Below are positions 24,104-31,769 of a stretch of 40,340 bases of DNA, piece by piece. Position numbers and translations under genes: made by a program. Under the pieces are notes generated by a model. The model searched no databases. It worked only from the letters and a program-made list of their open reading frames with translations, and had not been told where the DNA came from. Position 1 is the first letter of the stretch. Each line of letters begins with the position of its first letter. Source of the stretch: a virus; IMG/VR virus record IMGVR_UViG_3300046368_000469, positions 1-40,340 of that record; one strand, 5' to 3'.

Positions 24104-24133
24104 TTGACATATATGCGAAGTTTCGCATAATGG
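24104..24133 (+). promoter_or_regulatory. Promoter with embedded palindromic operator, copy 3
   Basis: TTGACA (24104-24109) and TAATGG (24128-24133, 18-bp spacer; ATAATG with 17) flank a perfect TATGCGA-N4-TCGCATA at 24112-24129. It sits 53 bp before the amidoligase start, behind a CACTAACACGAT leader. Confidence 0.8.
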
Positions 24134-24185
24134 ATCTTATACTTAATTAATTTAACTCTAAAAAAAACCTAACACTAACACGATT

Positions 24186-25139
24186 ATGAAAACAAAAGCA
24201 CAAGCCCTCGAAATTATCAAAAACCTTACTTTCGGGGTTGAGATCGAATGCATGTTCCCAAAAGACAGAGCAATCGAGCACAGCATCTTAACCAACCCCA
24301 CCCATTGGAGCCACCCAATTTGGATGGGTCACATCAGTACCAACGGAGAAAGCCTTTCGCAATGGGGCGCAAGTTGGGATCAGACAATTACACGCAAAGA
24401 AGGGTTTGCGCCTATCGAGTTCAATTCCAAGGTCCTCAAAGGCGAGCAAGGTCTAAAGGAGATCATTAAGTTTTTTACATGGCTCGCAGACATGGGAGCA
24501 GAAGTTGATCGCTCCTGCGGACTGCACATCCATCTTGGAGCAAAGCAACTTTGTGAGGGGCTTGACCTTGACCAAGCTATCGAGCAACTTTGCAAGACCT
24601 TAAAATTTGGAAACAGCATCAAGTCGGCAATCTTTGCGCAGGCAGGAAGCGCTCATCGATTCCTCAATGGGACTTGGGCACGCACAAGCGTTCGCAATGC
24701 TCGCCAAAGAATTGACAGCAAGGAAGACATTCCCTGCTTCGGAGGAAAATACTTCTTTATTAATACCCGCAATATTGCGAGCAACGGCATAAGCTCAAAC
24801 AAAGCTACAATAGAGTTTCGCGCTTTTGCGGGCACTACTAATTACCTCAAAGTTCTAAATCATCTAATGACTGCATTTGTTACCGTTTACGCAGGAATGC
24901 GTTACTCCCGCACAAGTTGGGAATCACGCAACCAAACAGCCGACAAGGGCTTGGAGAGTTACAACGCTCTTATCAGCACTTGGAGCAATCACCCAATGCT
25001 TACCCAGTTCCCTACATTCCAAGCCGAAAAGCGAAAAATGTTCAAGATCGGACGCAAGATGGCTAAAAAATTCGTCACAAACATTCGCAGAGCGGTTACT
25101 CGTTCTAATGGAAGCCTTGACCTCAATCGTTTTGCTTGA
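24186..25139 (+). CDS. Phage amidoligase, carboxylate-amine ligase fold (317 aa)
   Basis: Signature motifs of the Amidoligase_2 family are visible: FGVEIE (residues 16-21), APIEFNSKVL (about 75-85), SCGLHIHLG (about 110-118) and ATIEFRAFAGTTN (about 207-219). These Glu, His and Arg residues form the ATP/metal site of this glutamine-synthetase/GshA-related fold. The family makes amide bonds between a carboxylate and an amine, often a peptide or small molecule. The basic C-terminal tail is unusual. It is followed closely by a glutamine amidotransferase and shares an operator with the GGCT-like gene. Confidence 0.88.
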   Translation: MKTKAQALEIIKNLTFGVEIECMFPKDRAIEHSILTNPTHWSHPIWMGHISTNGESLSQWGASWDQTITRKEGFAPIEFNSKVLKGEQGLKEIIKFFTWLADMGAEVDRSCGLHIHLGAKQLCEGLDLDQAIEQLCKTLKFGNSIKSAIFAQAGSAHRFLNGTWARTSVRNARQRIDSKEDIPCFGGKYFFINTRNIASNGISSNKATIEFRAFAGTTNYLKVLNHLMTAFVTVYAGMRYSRTSWESRNQTADKGLESYNALISTWSNHPMLTQFPTFQAEKRKMFKIGRKMAKKFVTNIRRAVTRSNGSLDLNRFA

Positions 25140-25183
25140 GGTTAATAACTAATAACAACCACAAACACGAAAGGAATTACAAA

Positions 25184-25858
25184 ATGTGTGTTATAATTTT
25201 TTCACCAAGCAAGGGATCCCGACCATCAGGGAGAACCCTCGACTTATGCAATAAAGCAAACCCTCACGGAATTGGGATAGTAACACAGGGATCACGCAAA
25301 ATGTTCAGCGTTAGCAAGGGCGTTTCAATGAGTTACCTAAAAAAGACTTTAAGAAATACCGAGGGGGCAATTGCTATCCACTTCAGATATGCTACAATCG
25401 GGGGCACAGAGTCTGCCCTATGCCACCCCTTCCCCTGCACCGAAAAAGCGGAATCGTGGCTAGACTACGAAGCTACGGATGTTTTAATGACTAACGGCAC
25501 TTGGTTGAACTTTGAGCAAAGCTACGAAGTTGCTCGCAAGCTAACCAAGACAAGCAGACTCAAGGGCGAAGTTTCAGATACTCGAGCGATGGCACAGATA
25601 GTTGGATCTACACGCTCACATGATTGGCTTAGGAATATAACTGACAAGCATCCACAGAGCACAAGGGTTCGCTCCTTATATATGACCAAGGGCAATGCCA
25701 AGCGGATGCACTTCTATGGCAAGTGGGAGGACTACGAGGGTTGTAAATTCTCAAACCTACGATGGAAGCCGAGCAAGTTCAGGGCACGCAAATTTCTAGC
25801 ACATAAACCATCCGCAACACAGGAGGACTTTTCATCATGGCTCAAGCTAAAATACTAA
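25184..25858 (+). CDS. Class II glutamine amidotransferase (Ntn hydrolase, 224 aa)
   Basis: I start at ATG 25184 (AAGGA upstream), which puts Cys at position 2, as required for the N-terminal nucleophile; the frame extends to a TTG at 25136. Expected motifs follow: AIHFRYATIG (His66, Arg68), CHPFP (His81), LMTNGTW (Asn104-Gly105) and SDTRAMAQIV. Such domains free ammonia from glutamine for a partner enzyme; here the partner is probably the amidoligase. The C-terminal part is basic. It overlaps the HTH gene by 22 bp. Confidence 0.85.
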   Translation: MCVIIFSPSKGSRPSGRTLDLCNKANPHGIGIVTQGSRKMFSVSKGVSMSYLKKTLRNTEGAIAIHFRYATIGGTESALCHPFPCTEKAESWLDYEATDVLMTNGTWLNFEQSYEVARKLTKTSRLKGEVSDTRAMAQIVGSTRSHDWLRNITDKHPQSTRVRSLYMTKGNAKRMHFYGKWEDYEGCKFSNLRWKPSKFRARKFLAHKPSATQEDFSSWLKLKY

Positions 25859-26238
25859 ACTACTTGACAAATGCGAATAATCGCATAGAAATATACGAGA
25901 TGCGATTGCAAGCAATTTTAGACAGAACACAAAGAGTCATTGAGCGAAGCGACGCACGGATGGCTGACCTTGCAAGGTTCTTGGGCAAGAATTGGAACCA
26001 ATGCCACGAATGGTTAATAAAGAGAAACCATTTACCGAATGCAGAGGTAGCACTTGGAATGATGCATTTTATTGCGATTTACGATAAGAGCGGAGGACGG
26101 GATGTTCGCTTTTCTGACAATCAAAAAATAATGGTAGATGGGAGAGAGTTGACGGAATGGGAAAGCGACCTTTGGATCGAAAACCAAATGCTGAAAACAA
26201 TGATTGCGTCTCAGGTTGGCAAGCATGACAAAGAATGA
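25837..26238 (+). CDS. Helix-turn-helix protein, candidate regulator of the palindromic promoters (133 aa)
   Basis: AGGAGG 10 bases before ATG 25837 supports this start. RMADLARFLGKNWNQCHEWLIKRNHLPNAEVALGMMHF (about residues 41-78) looks like a Cro/CI-type HTH. The C-terminal part (RELTEWESDLWIENQMLKTMIASQ) is a probable oligomerisation helix. Codons 10-19 contain operator copy 4, so its own expression or that of downstream genes could be controlled by the same factor. Identity as the regulator is inference. Confidence 0.55.
   Translation: MAQAKILNYLTNANNRIEIYEMRLQAILDRTQRVIERSDARMADLARFLGKNWNQCHEWLIKRNHLPNAEVALGMMHFIAIYDKSGGRDVRFSDNQKIMVDGRELTEWESDLWIENQMLKTMIASQVGKHDKE
25864..25891 (+). 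promoter_or_regulatory. Promoter-like palindrome, copy 4, inside the HTH gene
   Basis: TTGACA (25864-25869) is followed by AATGCGA-N4-TCGCATA (25870-25887), one mismatch from perfect, and TAGAAA (25886-25891, 16-bp spacer). The -10 is weak. It may be an internal promoter for downstream genes or a roadblock operator for autoregulation. Confidence 0.6.
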
Positions 26239-26509
26239 TTTACAACTAGCACTCGAAAAATGTTACTGGAGATATGCCCGAACACTTGGGCGTATCCCTC
26301 ATCATTACACCTTGCGGAAGACATGGAAGTCAGACGAATTTTTTGATCAAGCAGTTATTACCTTACGAGAGAACTCCGTAGACGAAATGTTTGGCAGGAA
26401 AACTTTCAAATATTGTTACCTTGGAAACTTCAAGTATTGGACAATGGGATCTCCCGTAGAAAGGACTATTCTCATCAATAAGGTACAAATTAACTTGGGC
26501 AAAGGTTAG
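26225..26509 (+). CDS. Hypothetical protein (94 aa)
   Basis: I take ATG 26225 (MTKNDLQLALEKCYWRYARTLG), overlapping the HTH stop by 14 bp. The product has aromatic-rich segments (KTFKYCYLGNFKYWTMGSPVERTILINK). No family was recognised. It lies between the HTH gene and a GNAT gene in the same direction, probably one transcript. Confidence 0.5.
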   Translation: MTKNDLQLALEKCYWRYARTLGRIPHHYTLRKTWKSDEFFDQAVITLRENSVDEMFGRKTFKYCYLGNFKYWTMGSPVERTILINKVQINLGKG

Positions 26510-26530
26510 TAATAGTTAATAACCGACAAT

Positions 26531-26884
26531 ATGATTAAGCAGATTGTAAATGCCCAAATACAACCATATGAAGCGGAGATGAAAAGGGCAATGTTGACGC
26601 TTGCAGGTGTAGACTTCCTGTATGGCAAATTCGTAAATAATTCCCTGATCGGTTGGGCGGGGGTCAAAGCCACAAAAGGCAAATACATATACAAGACCGC
26701 TTATGTTTTAGAGCCATTTAGAAGACAAGGTCATTACACGGAACTCTTGAGGCACTTATTACAACATCACAGCGATAAACTCATAGAGGCAGTATGCACG
26801 CCAATGTCTTACAATTTATATAAGCGCGAAGGATTTACCACACTAAAGGTTTACAAAAACAAATGTAAAAAAGTTATAAAATGA
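26531..26884 (+). CDS. GNAT-family acetyltransferase (117 aa)
   Basis: YVLEPFRRQGHYTELLRHLL contains the acetyl-CoA pyrophosphate loop (RRQGHY, residues 64-69; the family pattern is Q/RxxGxG/A) and PMSYNLYKREGFTTLKVY is the usual C-terminal strand-helix-strand. It is on the short side for the family. The substrate is unknown. It overlaps the first ParB-fold gene by ATGA, linking it to the cassette that follows. Confidence 0.75.
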   Translation: MIKQIVNAQIQPYEAEMKRAMLTLAGVDFLYGKFVNNSLIGWAGVKATKGKYIYKTAYVLEPFRRQGHYTELLRHLLQHHSDKLIEAVCTPMSYNLYKREGFTTLKVYKNKCKKVIK

Positions 26885-27492
26885 GAATAAATTGCACATA
26901 CAGTAAATTGGCAAAGATTGACGAGCTAAGACCAAATCCAAATAACCCGAATCAGCACACGGAAGATCAACTAAGTAGGTTGGCTAAGATCTTAGAGTAT
27001 CAGGGGTGGAGGCACCCTATTGTTGTGTCTAAGCTGTCGGGTTTCGTTGTTAGTGGTCATGGACGGTTGTTGGCGTCAAGGCTCGCAGGATTTACGGAGG
27101 TTCCGATTGATGAGCAGGATTACAACTCAGAAGAAGAGGAGATGGCTGACCTCATCGCTGACAACAAAATTGCAGAGCTTGCAGAATGGAATCAGATACG
27201 CCTTAATGATCAGCTTGCAAAATTAAATAGCAAACTGGATGACATTGAGGTCAGCGGATACAACGATATTGATCTTACGGAAATAGCCGAGGGACTGTTT
27301 CGACCAACACTTGATCCGTCTTCAACAGGATCGCAGGTTACAGGAGAAGATGTAACTGCGGTTAGCAATTCATTGAGCGGAGCATACCAAGGAGCACCTA
27401 GAGAGAATGCCATGCGGTCGGTTACTTGTCCTAGTTGTGGGGAGGAATTTAGTATAGACATTAACGAAATCCCAAGACCTCCTGCAAATTGA
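26881..27492 (+). CDS. ParB/Srx-fold protein with C-terminal CxxC motif (203 aa)
   Basis: LRPNPNNPNQHTEDQLSRLAKILEYQGW and VVSGHGRLLASRLAGF (SGHGR, residues 58-62) are the two conserved parts of the ParB N-terminal domain. The C terminus has CPSCGEEF. This ParB subtype often precedes or is fused to phage DNA methyltransferases, but none is here. Instead it is coupled (ATTGA overlap) to an IbrA-like protein. It may bind DNA or CTP, guide modification, or regulate, as IbrB does. Confidence 0.8.
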   Translation: MRINCTYSKLAKIDELRPNPNNPNQHTEDQLSRLAKILEYQGWRHPIVVSKLSGFVVSGHGRLLASRLAGFTEVPIDEQDYNSEEEEMADLIADNKIAELAEWNQIRLNDQLAKLNSKLDDIEVSGYNDIDLTEIAEGLFRPTLDPSSTGSQVTGEDVTAVSNSLSGAYQGAPRENAMRSVTCPSCGEEFSIDINEIPRPPAN

Positions 27493-28703
27493 TAGCTTAC
27501 CTTAAGCACAATGTCCTAGAAGGTGCTAGGTCAAGAATCGAATATTTATTTGATGAATTTGACCAAGTAATAGTCAGCTTTAGTGGTGGCAAGGATTCTA
27601 CCATTGTCCTCAACCTTGCACTAGAGATAGCCGAGGCAAAAGGTAAACTACCATTACCTGTTCTCTTCTTAGACCAAGAAGCTGAGTGGGAATCTGCGGT
27701 AAAATACATAAGAGAGGTAATGACCGATGATCGGGTCGAGCCTTTTTGGTTACAAATACCAATCAGAATATTCAATGCTACATCTGCAAAAGATCCTTGG
27801 CTTTGGTGTTGGGCAGATGGCGAGGAGTGGATGCGTGAGAAAGAAGAATACGCAATAAAAGAAAATGTGTATGGCACAGATCGCTTTCACGCTCTTTTCC
27901 CTGCTTTCGCAAGGCATCACTTTAAGGATAAGACAACTGCGTTTCTAGCAGGCGTAAGATGCGAGGAAAGCCCGAACCGCTTGGTGTCCTTAACTGACAA
28001 GGCAACCTATAAGCACATAACTTATGGTAAGGTACTTTCTAAGCCTTTGAATCATTACACTTTTTACCCGATATATGATTGGGCATTTAGTGATGTATGG
28101 AAGGCAATTTATGACCATGATTGGTCTTATGCAGGCATTTACGATCAGTATTACAGATATGGTGTGCCAAAGCCAAATATGCGGGTATCAAATTTACACC
28201 ATGAGACCGCAGTTCATTCTTTGACATGGATGCATGAGCTAGAAGCGGATACATGGAATAAGCTGAACAAAAGATTGGGTGGAATTAATCAGTCAAAGCA
28301 TTACAACCGCAAAGATTTGTATGCGGTCAAAGAGTTGCCATTCATGTTCAGCGGATGGAGGGAATACAGGGACTATTTACTTGAGAATCTGGTGGAAGAT
28401 CCGAACCACAAGGAAGCTTTTACTAGGAAATTTGCTAAACTAGACATTTTGTATTGGGAAGCCGTTGATAAAGACCGCCTTTACAAGGCAGAGATTACAA
28501 CAATATTGCACAATGATTTTGAGGGAACAAAGCTTGAAAACTTCCGTAACATTAACTGCAATATTGCCTTTAGAACATGGAAGAATGGTAGACCATATCT
28601 ACCCCGTCCACGGAATGAGCTAATTATGATCCCTTACGAGGGAAAGTATAAATTCGCAGAGTATGCAAAGATGCATCCTGAGAAGATATATCAAGAGACA
28701 TGA
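27489..28703 (+). CDS. PAPS reductase-family, IbrA-like protein (DUF3440 type, 404 aa)
   Basis: The PP-loop SGGKDS (residues 32-37) and following DQEAEW, AFLAGVRCEES and YPIYDWAFSDVWKAIYDHDWSY mark the IbrA/DUF3440 group of PAPS-reductase-like ATP pyrophosphatases. Start is TTG 27489, because residues right after it (NVLEGARSRIEYLF) belong to the conserved N terminus and no ATG is near. In E. coli IbrA acts with the ParB-like IbrB; this phage has ParB genes on both sides. Family members adenylate or transfer sulfur; the substrate here is unknown. Confidence 0.82.
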   Translation: MIAYLKHNVLEGARSRIEYLFDEFDQVIVSFSGGKDSTIVLNLALEIAEAKGKLPLPVLFLDQEAEWESAVKYIREVMTDDRVEPFWLQIPIRIFNATSAKDPWLWCWADGEEWMREKEEYAIKENVYGTDRFHALFPAFARHHFKDKTTAFLAGVRCEESPNRLVSLTDKATYKHITYGKVLSKPLNHYTFYPIYDWAFSDVWKAIYDHDWSYAGIYDQYYRYGVPKPNMRVSNLHHETAVHSLTWMHELEADTWNKLNKRLGGINQSKHYNRKDLYAVKELPFMFSGWREYRDYLLENLVEDPNHKEAFTRKFAKLDILYWEAVDKDRLYKAEITTILHNDFEGTKLENFRNINCNIAFRTWKNGRPYLPRPRNELIMIPYEGKYKFAEYAKMHPEKIYQET

Positions 28704-29491
28704 AGAAGACTATAATCATTTGTTCCTGCAGACCTAAGCTGATGTGCAGATTCATTGATTCATTTTATGCGCACAATATGGACGAGCAAGGTTGGGACAT
28801 CGCGTTAATGGCGCAAAAATACAGCCCTGAAGAACTTCAAGAGTTGAGAGAAAAGGATAGGTCAGCCTTATGTAAAATAATGCCAACTGAACAATTAATT
28901 GCACCATATATTGCAAAAAATACATTGCTCGAAATGCATCCCGCAGATGCTTACTGCTCCCTTGATGACGATTGCGTAATCCTTGAGCAAACAAACTACG
29001 AGCCTGTTATACATTTTATACAAGATCCATTAGTAGGTTTAGTAAGCACAAACTGGGTTCGATTCAATAAGCCAAGTTTCATGGCAAAAAAAACTATTGA
29101 GGACAAATACATGCAACAGAAGATCGTTTACACAGGTGGTGGTATGCTCTTCGGTCAAGGTGTAGCAAAGATCCTTATTAACAAGCCCCGAACAGATTGG
29201 CTTTTCGACAATGTTCAATATTCTCTAGACATTTATACGGCGGGTTACACAAACTTTCGATACCTTGGAAGCGTAACAGAGCACAATATAGTTATCGGAG
29301 GTGGGAAAAAGCGTCTGCTCAATGACAGGCAAATGATACCAAACGACTCGAACCTTGTAGTTATGAAGCGAGGGACTGTTTCGAAATATAAATACGATAA
29401 CGAGTATTACATGCCGAACGATTCAAACTTAACGGTGTTGTCCCACGCCATGCATAAGAGGAACAGGCTAAAACTTACCGGCAATGAATGA
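28700..29491 (+). CDS. GT-A-like glycosyltransferase-type protein (263 aa)
   Basis: The protein begins with a beta strand KKTIIICSCRPKLMCRFIDSF and has YCSLDDDCVILE (around residue 95), a good DxD-type metal/sugar-nucleotide motif, then VYTGGGMLFGQG and GSVTEHNIVIGG. This pattern fits a nucleotide-diphospho-sugar transferase. It is overlapped by ATGA with the IbrA-like gene and by 8 bases with a tiny membrane peptide, so it belongs to the same cassette. The acceptor (DNA base, protein or surface sugar) is unknown. Confidence 0.55.
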   Translation: MKKTIIICSCRPKLMCRFIDSFYAHNMDEQGWDIALMAQKYSPEELQELREKDRSALCKIMPTEQLIAPYIAKNTLLEMHPADAYCSLDDDCVILEQTNYEPVIHFIQDPLVGLVSTNWVRFNKPSFMAKKTIEDKYMQQKIVYTGGGMLFGQGVAKILINKPRTDWLFDNVQYSLDIYTAGYTNFRYLGSVTEHNIVIGGGKKRLLNDRQMIPNDSNLVVMKRGTVSKYKYDNEYYMPNDSNLTVLSHAMHKRNRLKLTGNE

Positions 29492-29561
29492 CCTAATGTT
29501 CATTTTTACATTTATATTTTGTGGAATAATTATCCTAGCATGGATGTATGACTTTTTATGA
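29484..29561 (+). CDS. Tiny membrane peptide (25 aa)
   Basis: A 26-codon frame begins inside the end of the upstream gene and ends in ATGA shared with the next start (29558). The product is one hydrophobic helix (MFIFTFIFCGIIILAWMYDFL). The double overlap suggests it is translated. Function is unknown. Confidence 0.35.
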   Translation: MNDLMFIFTFIFCGIIILAWMYDFL

Positions 29562-30241
29562 GTAAATTACCAAAAAACGCAGAAAAAACATTAAATGATC
29601 TTGTAGCTACAATTGAAGGGCTAGAAAATGATGAAGAAAGGGTAAAATTCTTTGAGTTAATCAGAGAGGTTCTGAATCGGTCCCACCCTATTCAATCGCA
29701 ACCAATTGACCGAGTAAGATGGGTAAACATCGAAGAGGTGCAGGCAAATGATTACAACCCAAACAGCGTGGCATCAAAAGAAATGCAATTACTTTATACC
29801 TCAATTAAAGAGGATGGTTATACTCAACCGATTGTTACGATTAGAGATGAAGCAATTAAAAAATATATAATAATTGACGGATTTCATCGGTATTTTACCG
29901 CCAAATCTAACAAGGACATTCTTGAGCGAAACAAGGGCAAGTTACCAATTGTTGTCCTGAACAAAGAAATTAACCAAAGGATGGCGTCAACAGTCCGCCA
30001 CAACAGGGCTAGAGGCTCGCACAGCGTTTCAGGTATGAGCAATATGGTTTTTAAGATGCTAGACAATGGGTGGGCAGATGAAGCCATTTGTAATCACCTT
30101 GGTATGGATGCTGAAGAATTAGTCCGTTTGAAGCATATTACAGGCTTTTCAAAGCTTTTTGCTAATGCGGAATACAGCAAAGCATGGGTAAAGCGTAATC
30201 AGATAAAACTAGCAAAGGAGCATAACCATACGATAAAATGA
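29558..30241 (+). CDS. Second ParB/Srx-fold protein, IbrB-like (227 aa)
   Basis: WVNIEEVQANDYNPNSVASKEMQLLYTSIKEDGYTQPIV and YIIIDGFHRYFTA (IDGFHR, residues 106-111) form the ParB-like domain. NQRMASTVRHNRARGSHSV and a helical C terminus (ICNHLGMDAEELVRLKHITG) give an HTH-like DNA-binding part. This matches the IbrB type, partner of IbrA in E. coli. It differs clearly from the ParB protein at 26881 and is coupled by ATGA to the next gene. Confidence 0.8.
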   Translation: MSKLPKNAEKTLNDLVATIEGLENDEERVKFFELIREVLNRSHPIQSQPIDRVRWVNIEEVQANDYNPNSVASKEMQLLYTSIKEDGYTQPIVTIRDEAIKKYIIIDGFHRYFTAKSNKDILERNKGKLPIVVLNKEINQRMASTVRHNRARGSHSVSGMSNMVFKMLDNGWADEAICNHLGMDAEELVRLKHITGFSKLFANAEYSKAWVKRNQIKLAKEHNHTIK

Positions 30242-30711
30242 GCCGTAAAGCTCCATTCATTAGTAGAAAATATGCACTAGGCGATTGGGGTAACGCTAAG
30301 TATGAGGACGATTTCTTCTTTGATGAAGAGACAAAGGAGTGGGCAAGCGAATCTGACAAAGCGGTTGCTTTACTATCAGAAGCACTAGGCGAAATGCTTA
30401 CATGGTTATCAGATGGAAACATGAAGAGCAAAGGTTACAAGGATTGTGTAGCTAAGAAGACCATTGCACTCGTGTGGTGTATGAGACCCGATTTATTAGG
30501 TAATAAGTCGTTACGAGAAATTTCAAGCCTGGGGGGGGTAGCGGTAACACCCGCTTCTCTGTCTAAGCATGTAGCATATTTTACTCAGCAGTTCGGAAGG
30601 TTTCACAATGGAACCAAGAGCGATGACGCAAAAGAGAAATACAGGGATTCAGCAATAAAATCACATAAGAAACGAAAAAGAGGAACTAAGGGCGGGGGTA
30701 ACAGCCAATAA
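30238..30711 (+). CDS. Hypothetical protein with Lys/Arg-rich tail (157 aa)
   Basis: The middle part (LREISSLGGVAVTPASLSKHVAYFTQQFG) looks like a helix-turn-helix of the type that checks for a replication or packaging site, and the C terminus is strongly basic (KSHKKRKRGTKGGG), so DNA binding is likely. A run of eight G residues lies at 30531-30538. The family is not recognised. It starts by ATGA overlap with the second ParB gene. Confidence 0.5.
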   Translation: MSRKAPFISRKYALGDWGNAKYEDDFFFDEETKEWASESDKAVALLSEALGEMLTWLSDGNMKSKGYKDCVAKKTIALVWCMRPDLLGNKSLREISSLGGVAVTPASLSKHVAYFTQQFGRFHNGTKSDDAKEKYRDSAIKSHKKRKRGTKGGGNSQ

Positions 30712-30713
30712 TT

Positions 30714-31085
30714 ATGGAGGGTGATATTAGTACAGAGGTGAGGGCTTGTTTGGCATTAGCTGAAGCATTCGACAAAAAGGACATATCATGTCCACCACAT
30801 AATCATATGGATGATGAATTGGAGGGTAAATACGGAAGACGCAAGAAGGATAAACACAGGGATCTTAAATCTGAAATGGAAGGAAGGCTCAATGTCATGT
30901 ATGACCTCATCAATAATAGACCCCTTAGCCACCATGACATAAGGAACGGATACGCAAGGGAGCACTTGATTTATTTATTAGGATGCCAAATATATTCATT
31001 GGCAAAACAAATTCATAAGGAATCTTTTTTTACTAAAACACAGCAGGGATTGGCAGAGCCATGCAAGGGTTCTCTAACGAAATGA
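30714..31085 (+). CDS. Hypothetical protein (123 aa)
   Basis: The product has a His-rich loop (CPPHNHMDDE), a charged stretch (GRRKKDKHRDLKSEMEGR) and a helical C terminus. No family was recognised. It precedes the small terminase by about 80 bp. Confidence 0.45.
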   Translation: MEGDISTEVRACLALAEAFDKKDISCPPHNHMDDELEGKYGRRKKDKHRDLKSEMEGRLNVMYDLINNRPLSHHDIRNGYAREHLIYLLGCQIYSLAKQIHKESFFTKTQQGLAEPCKGSLTK

Positions 31086-31163
31086 AAAAAATTCTAATGT
31101 CCCATAAAAAAATAGCCTATGCGTGCGCGCGTAAGAGTGAGACATTTTGACAAGGAATCTAGT

Positions 31164-31769
31164 ATGAGTAATCAAGAAGATTTTAGCGTCGAGCAAATCG
31201 AGGCAATACGAAAAAAAGAAAAAGCCAACATCCTAAAAAAGTTAGAGTCAGGACAGACACTAACTGAAGCCCAAAGATTAATTTTATACGGACAAAAAAC
31301 TGACCAATCACGCTATGCACAAAATCAAACAGAGCTTGCAGAATTTTTGGGAGTGGATCGTAAAACAATTCAGAGGTGGCGTAAGGAGGACAATTTTCCA
31401 CAGCCTATGGCTGATGGTAGATATGATGTTATTGCTGTCCGTGATTGGCGTGAAAGGAGTAGAGATTCTGGTTCAACGAATGCGGAAGATCAGTCAAAAG
31501 CAGAAGGCGAAGCACGCAGGGTGTGGTTGCAAGTCGAAAAGCTAGAGCATGAAATTGAAGTCAGTAAAGGTGAATTTATTTCTATCGCTCAAGCACAGGC
31601 AGATGTTGCACAAATGTGTTCAAGAGCAAGATCCATTTTACTTGCGATACCTGATACCTTGGCTCCTCTCGTTATTGGAAAAACCGCAACTCAGGCACAG
31701 CAATTAATCCGCAAAGAAATTGACAACGCCCTCACACAAATCTCGTCTGACCAAGTGGGTATTCAGTAG
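31164..31769 (+). CDS. Terminase small subunit (201 aa)
   Basis: AAGGA seven bases before ATG 31164 sets the start; the frame opens at 31119. TELAEFLGVDRKTIQRWRKEDNFPQPMADGRYDV is the winged-helix of the Nu1 type (LGVDRKTIQRW recognition helix), and RVWLQVEKLEHEIEVSKGEFIS begins the coiled-coil oligomerisation part, followed by a typical RARSILLAIPDTLAPLVIG segment. It recognises the packaging site and pairs with the GpA-type large subunit. Confidence 0.85.
   Translation: MSNQEDFSVEQIEAIRKKEKANILKKLESGQTLTEAQRLILYGQKTDQSRYAQNQTELAEFLGVDRKTIQRWRKEDNFPQPMADGRYDVIAVRDWRERSRDSGSTNAEDQSKAEGEARRVWLQVEKLEHEIEVSKGEFISIAQAQADVAQMCSRARSILLAIPDTLAPLVIGKTATQAQQLIRKEIDNALTQISSDQVGIQ

Noticed and set aside
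24248-24469. Alternative frame within the amidoligase gene
   Set aside because: It overlaps completely with a gene that shows clear family motifs; no ribosome site.
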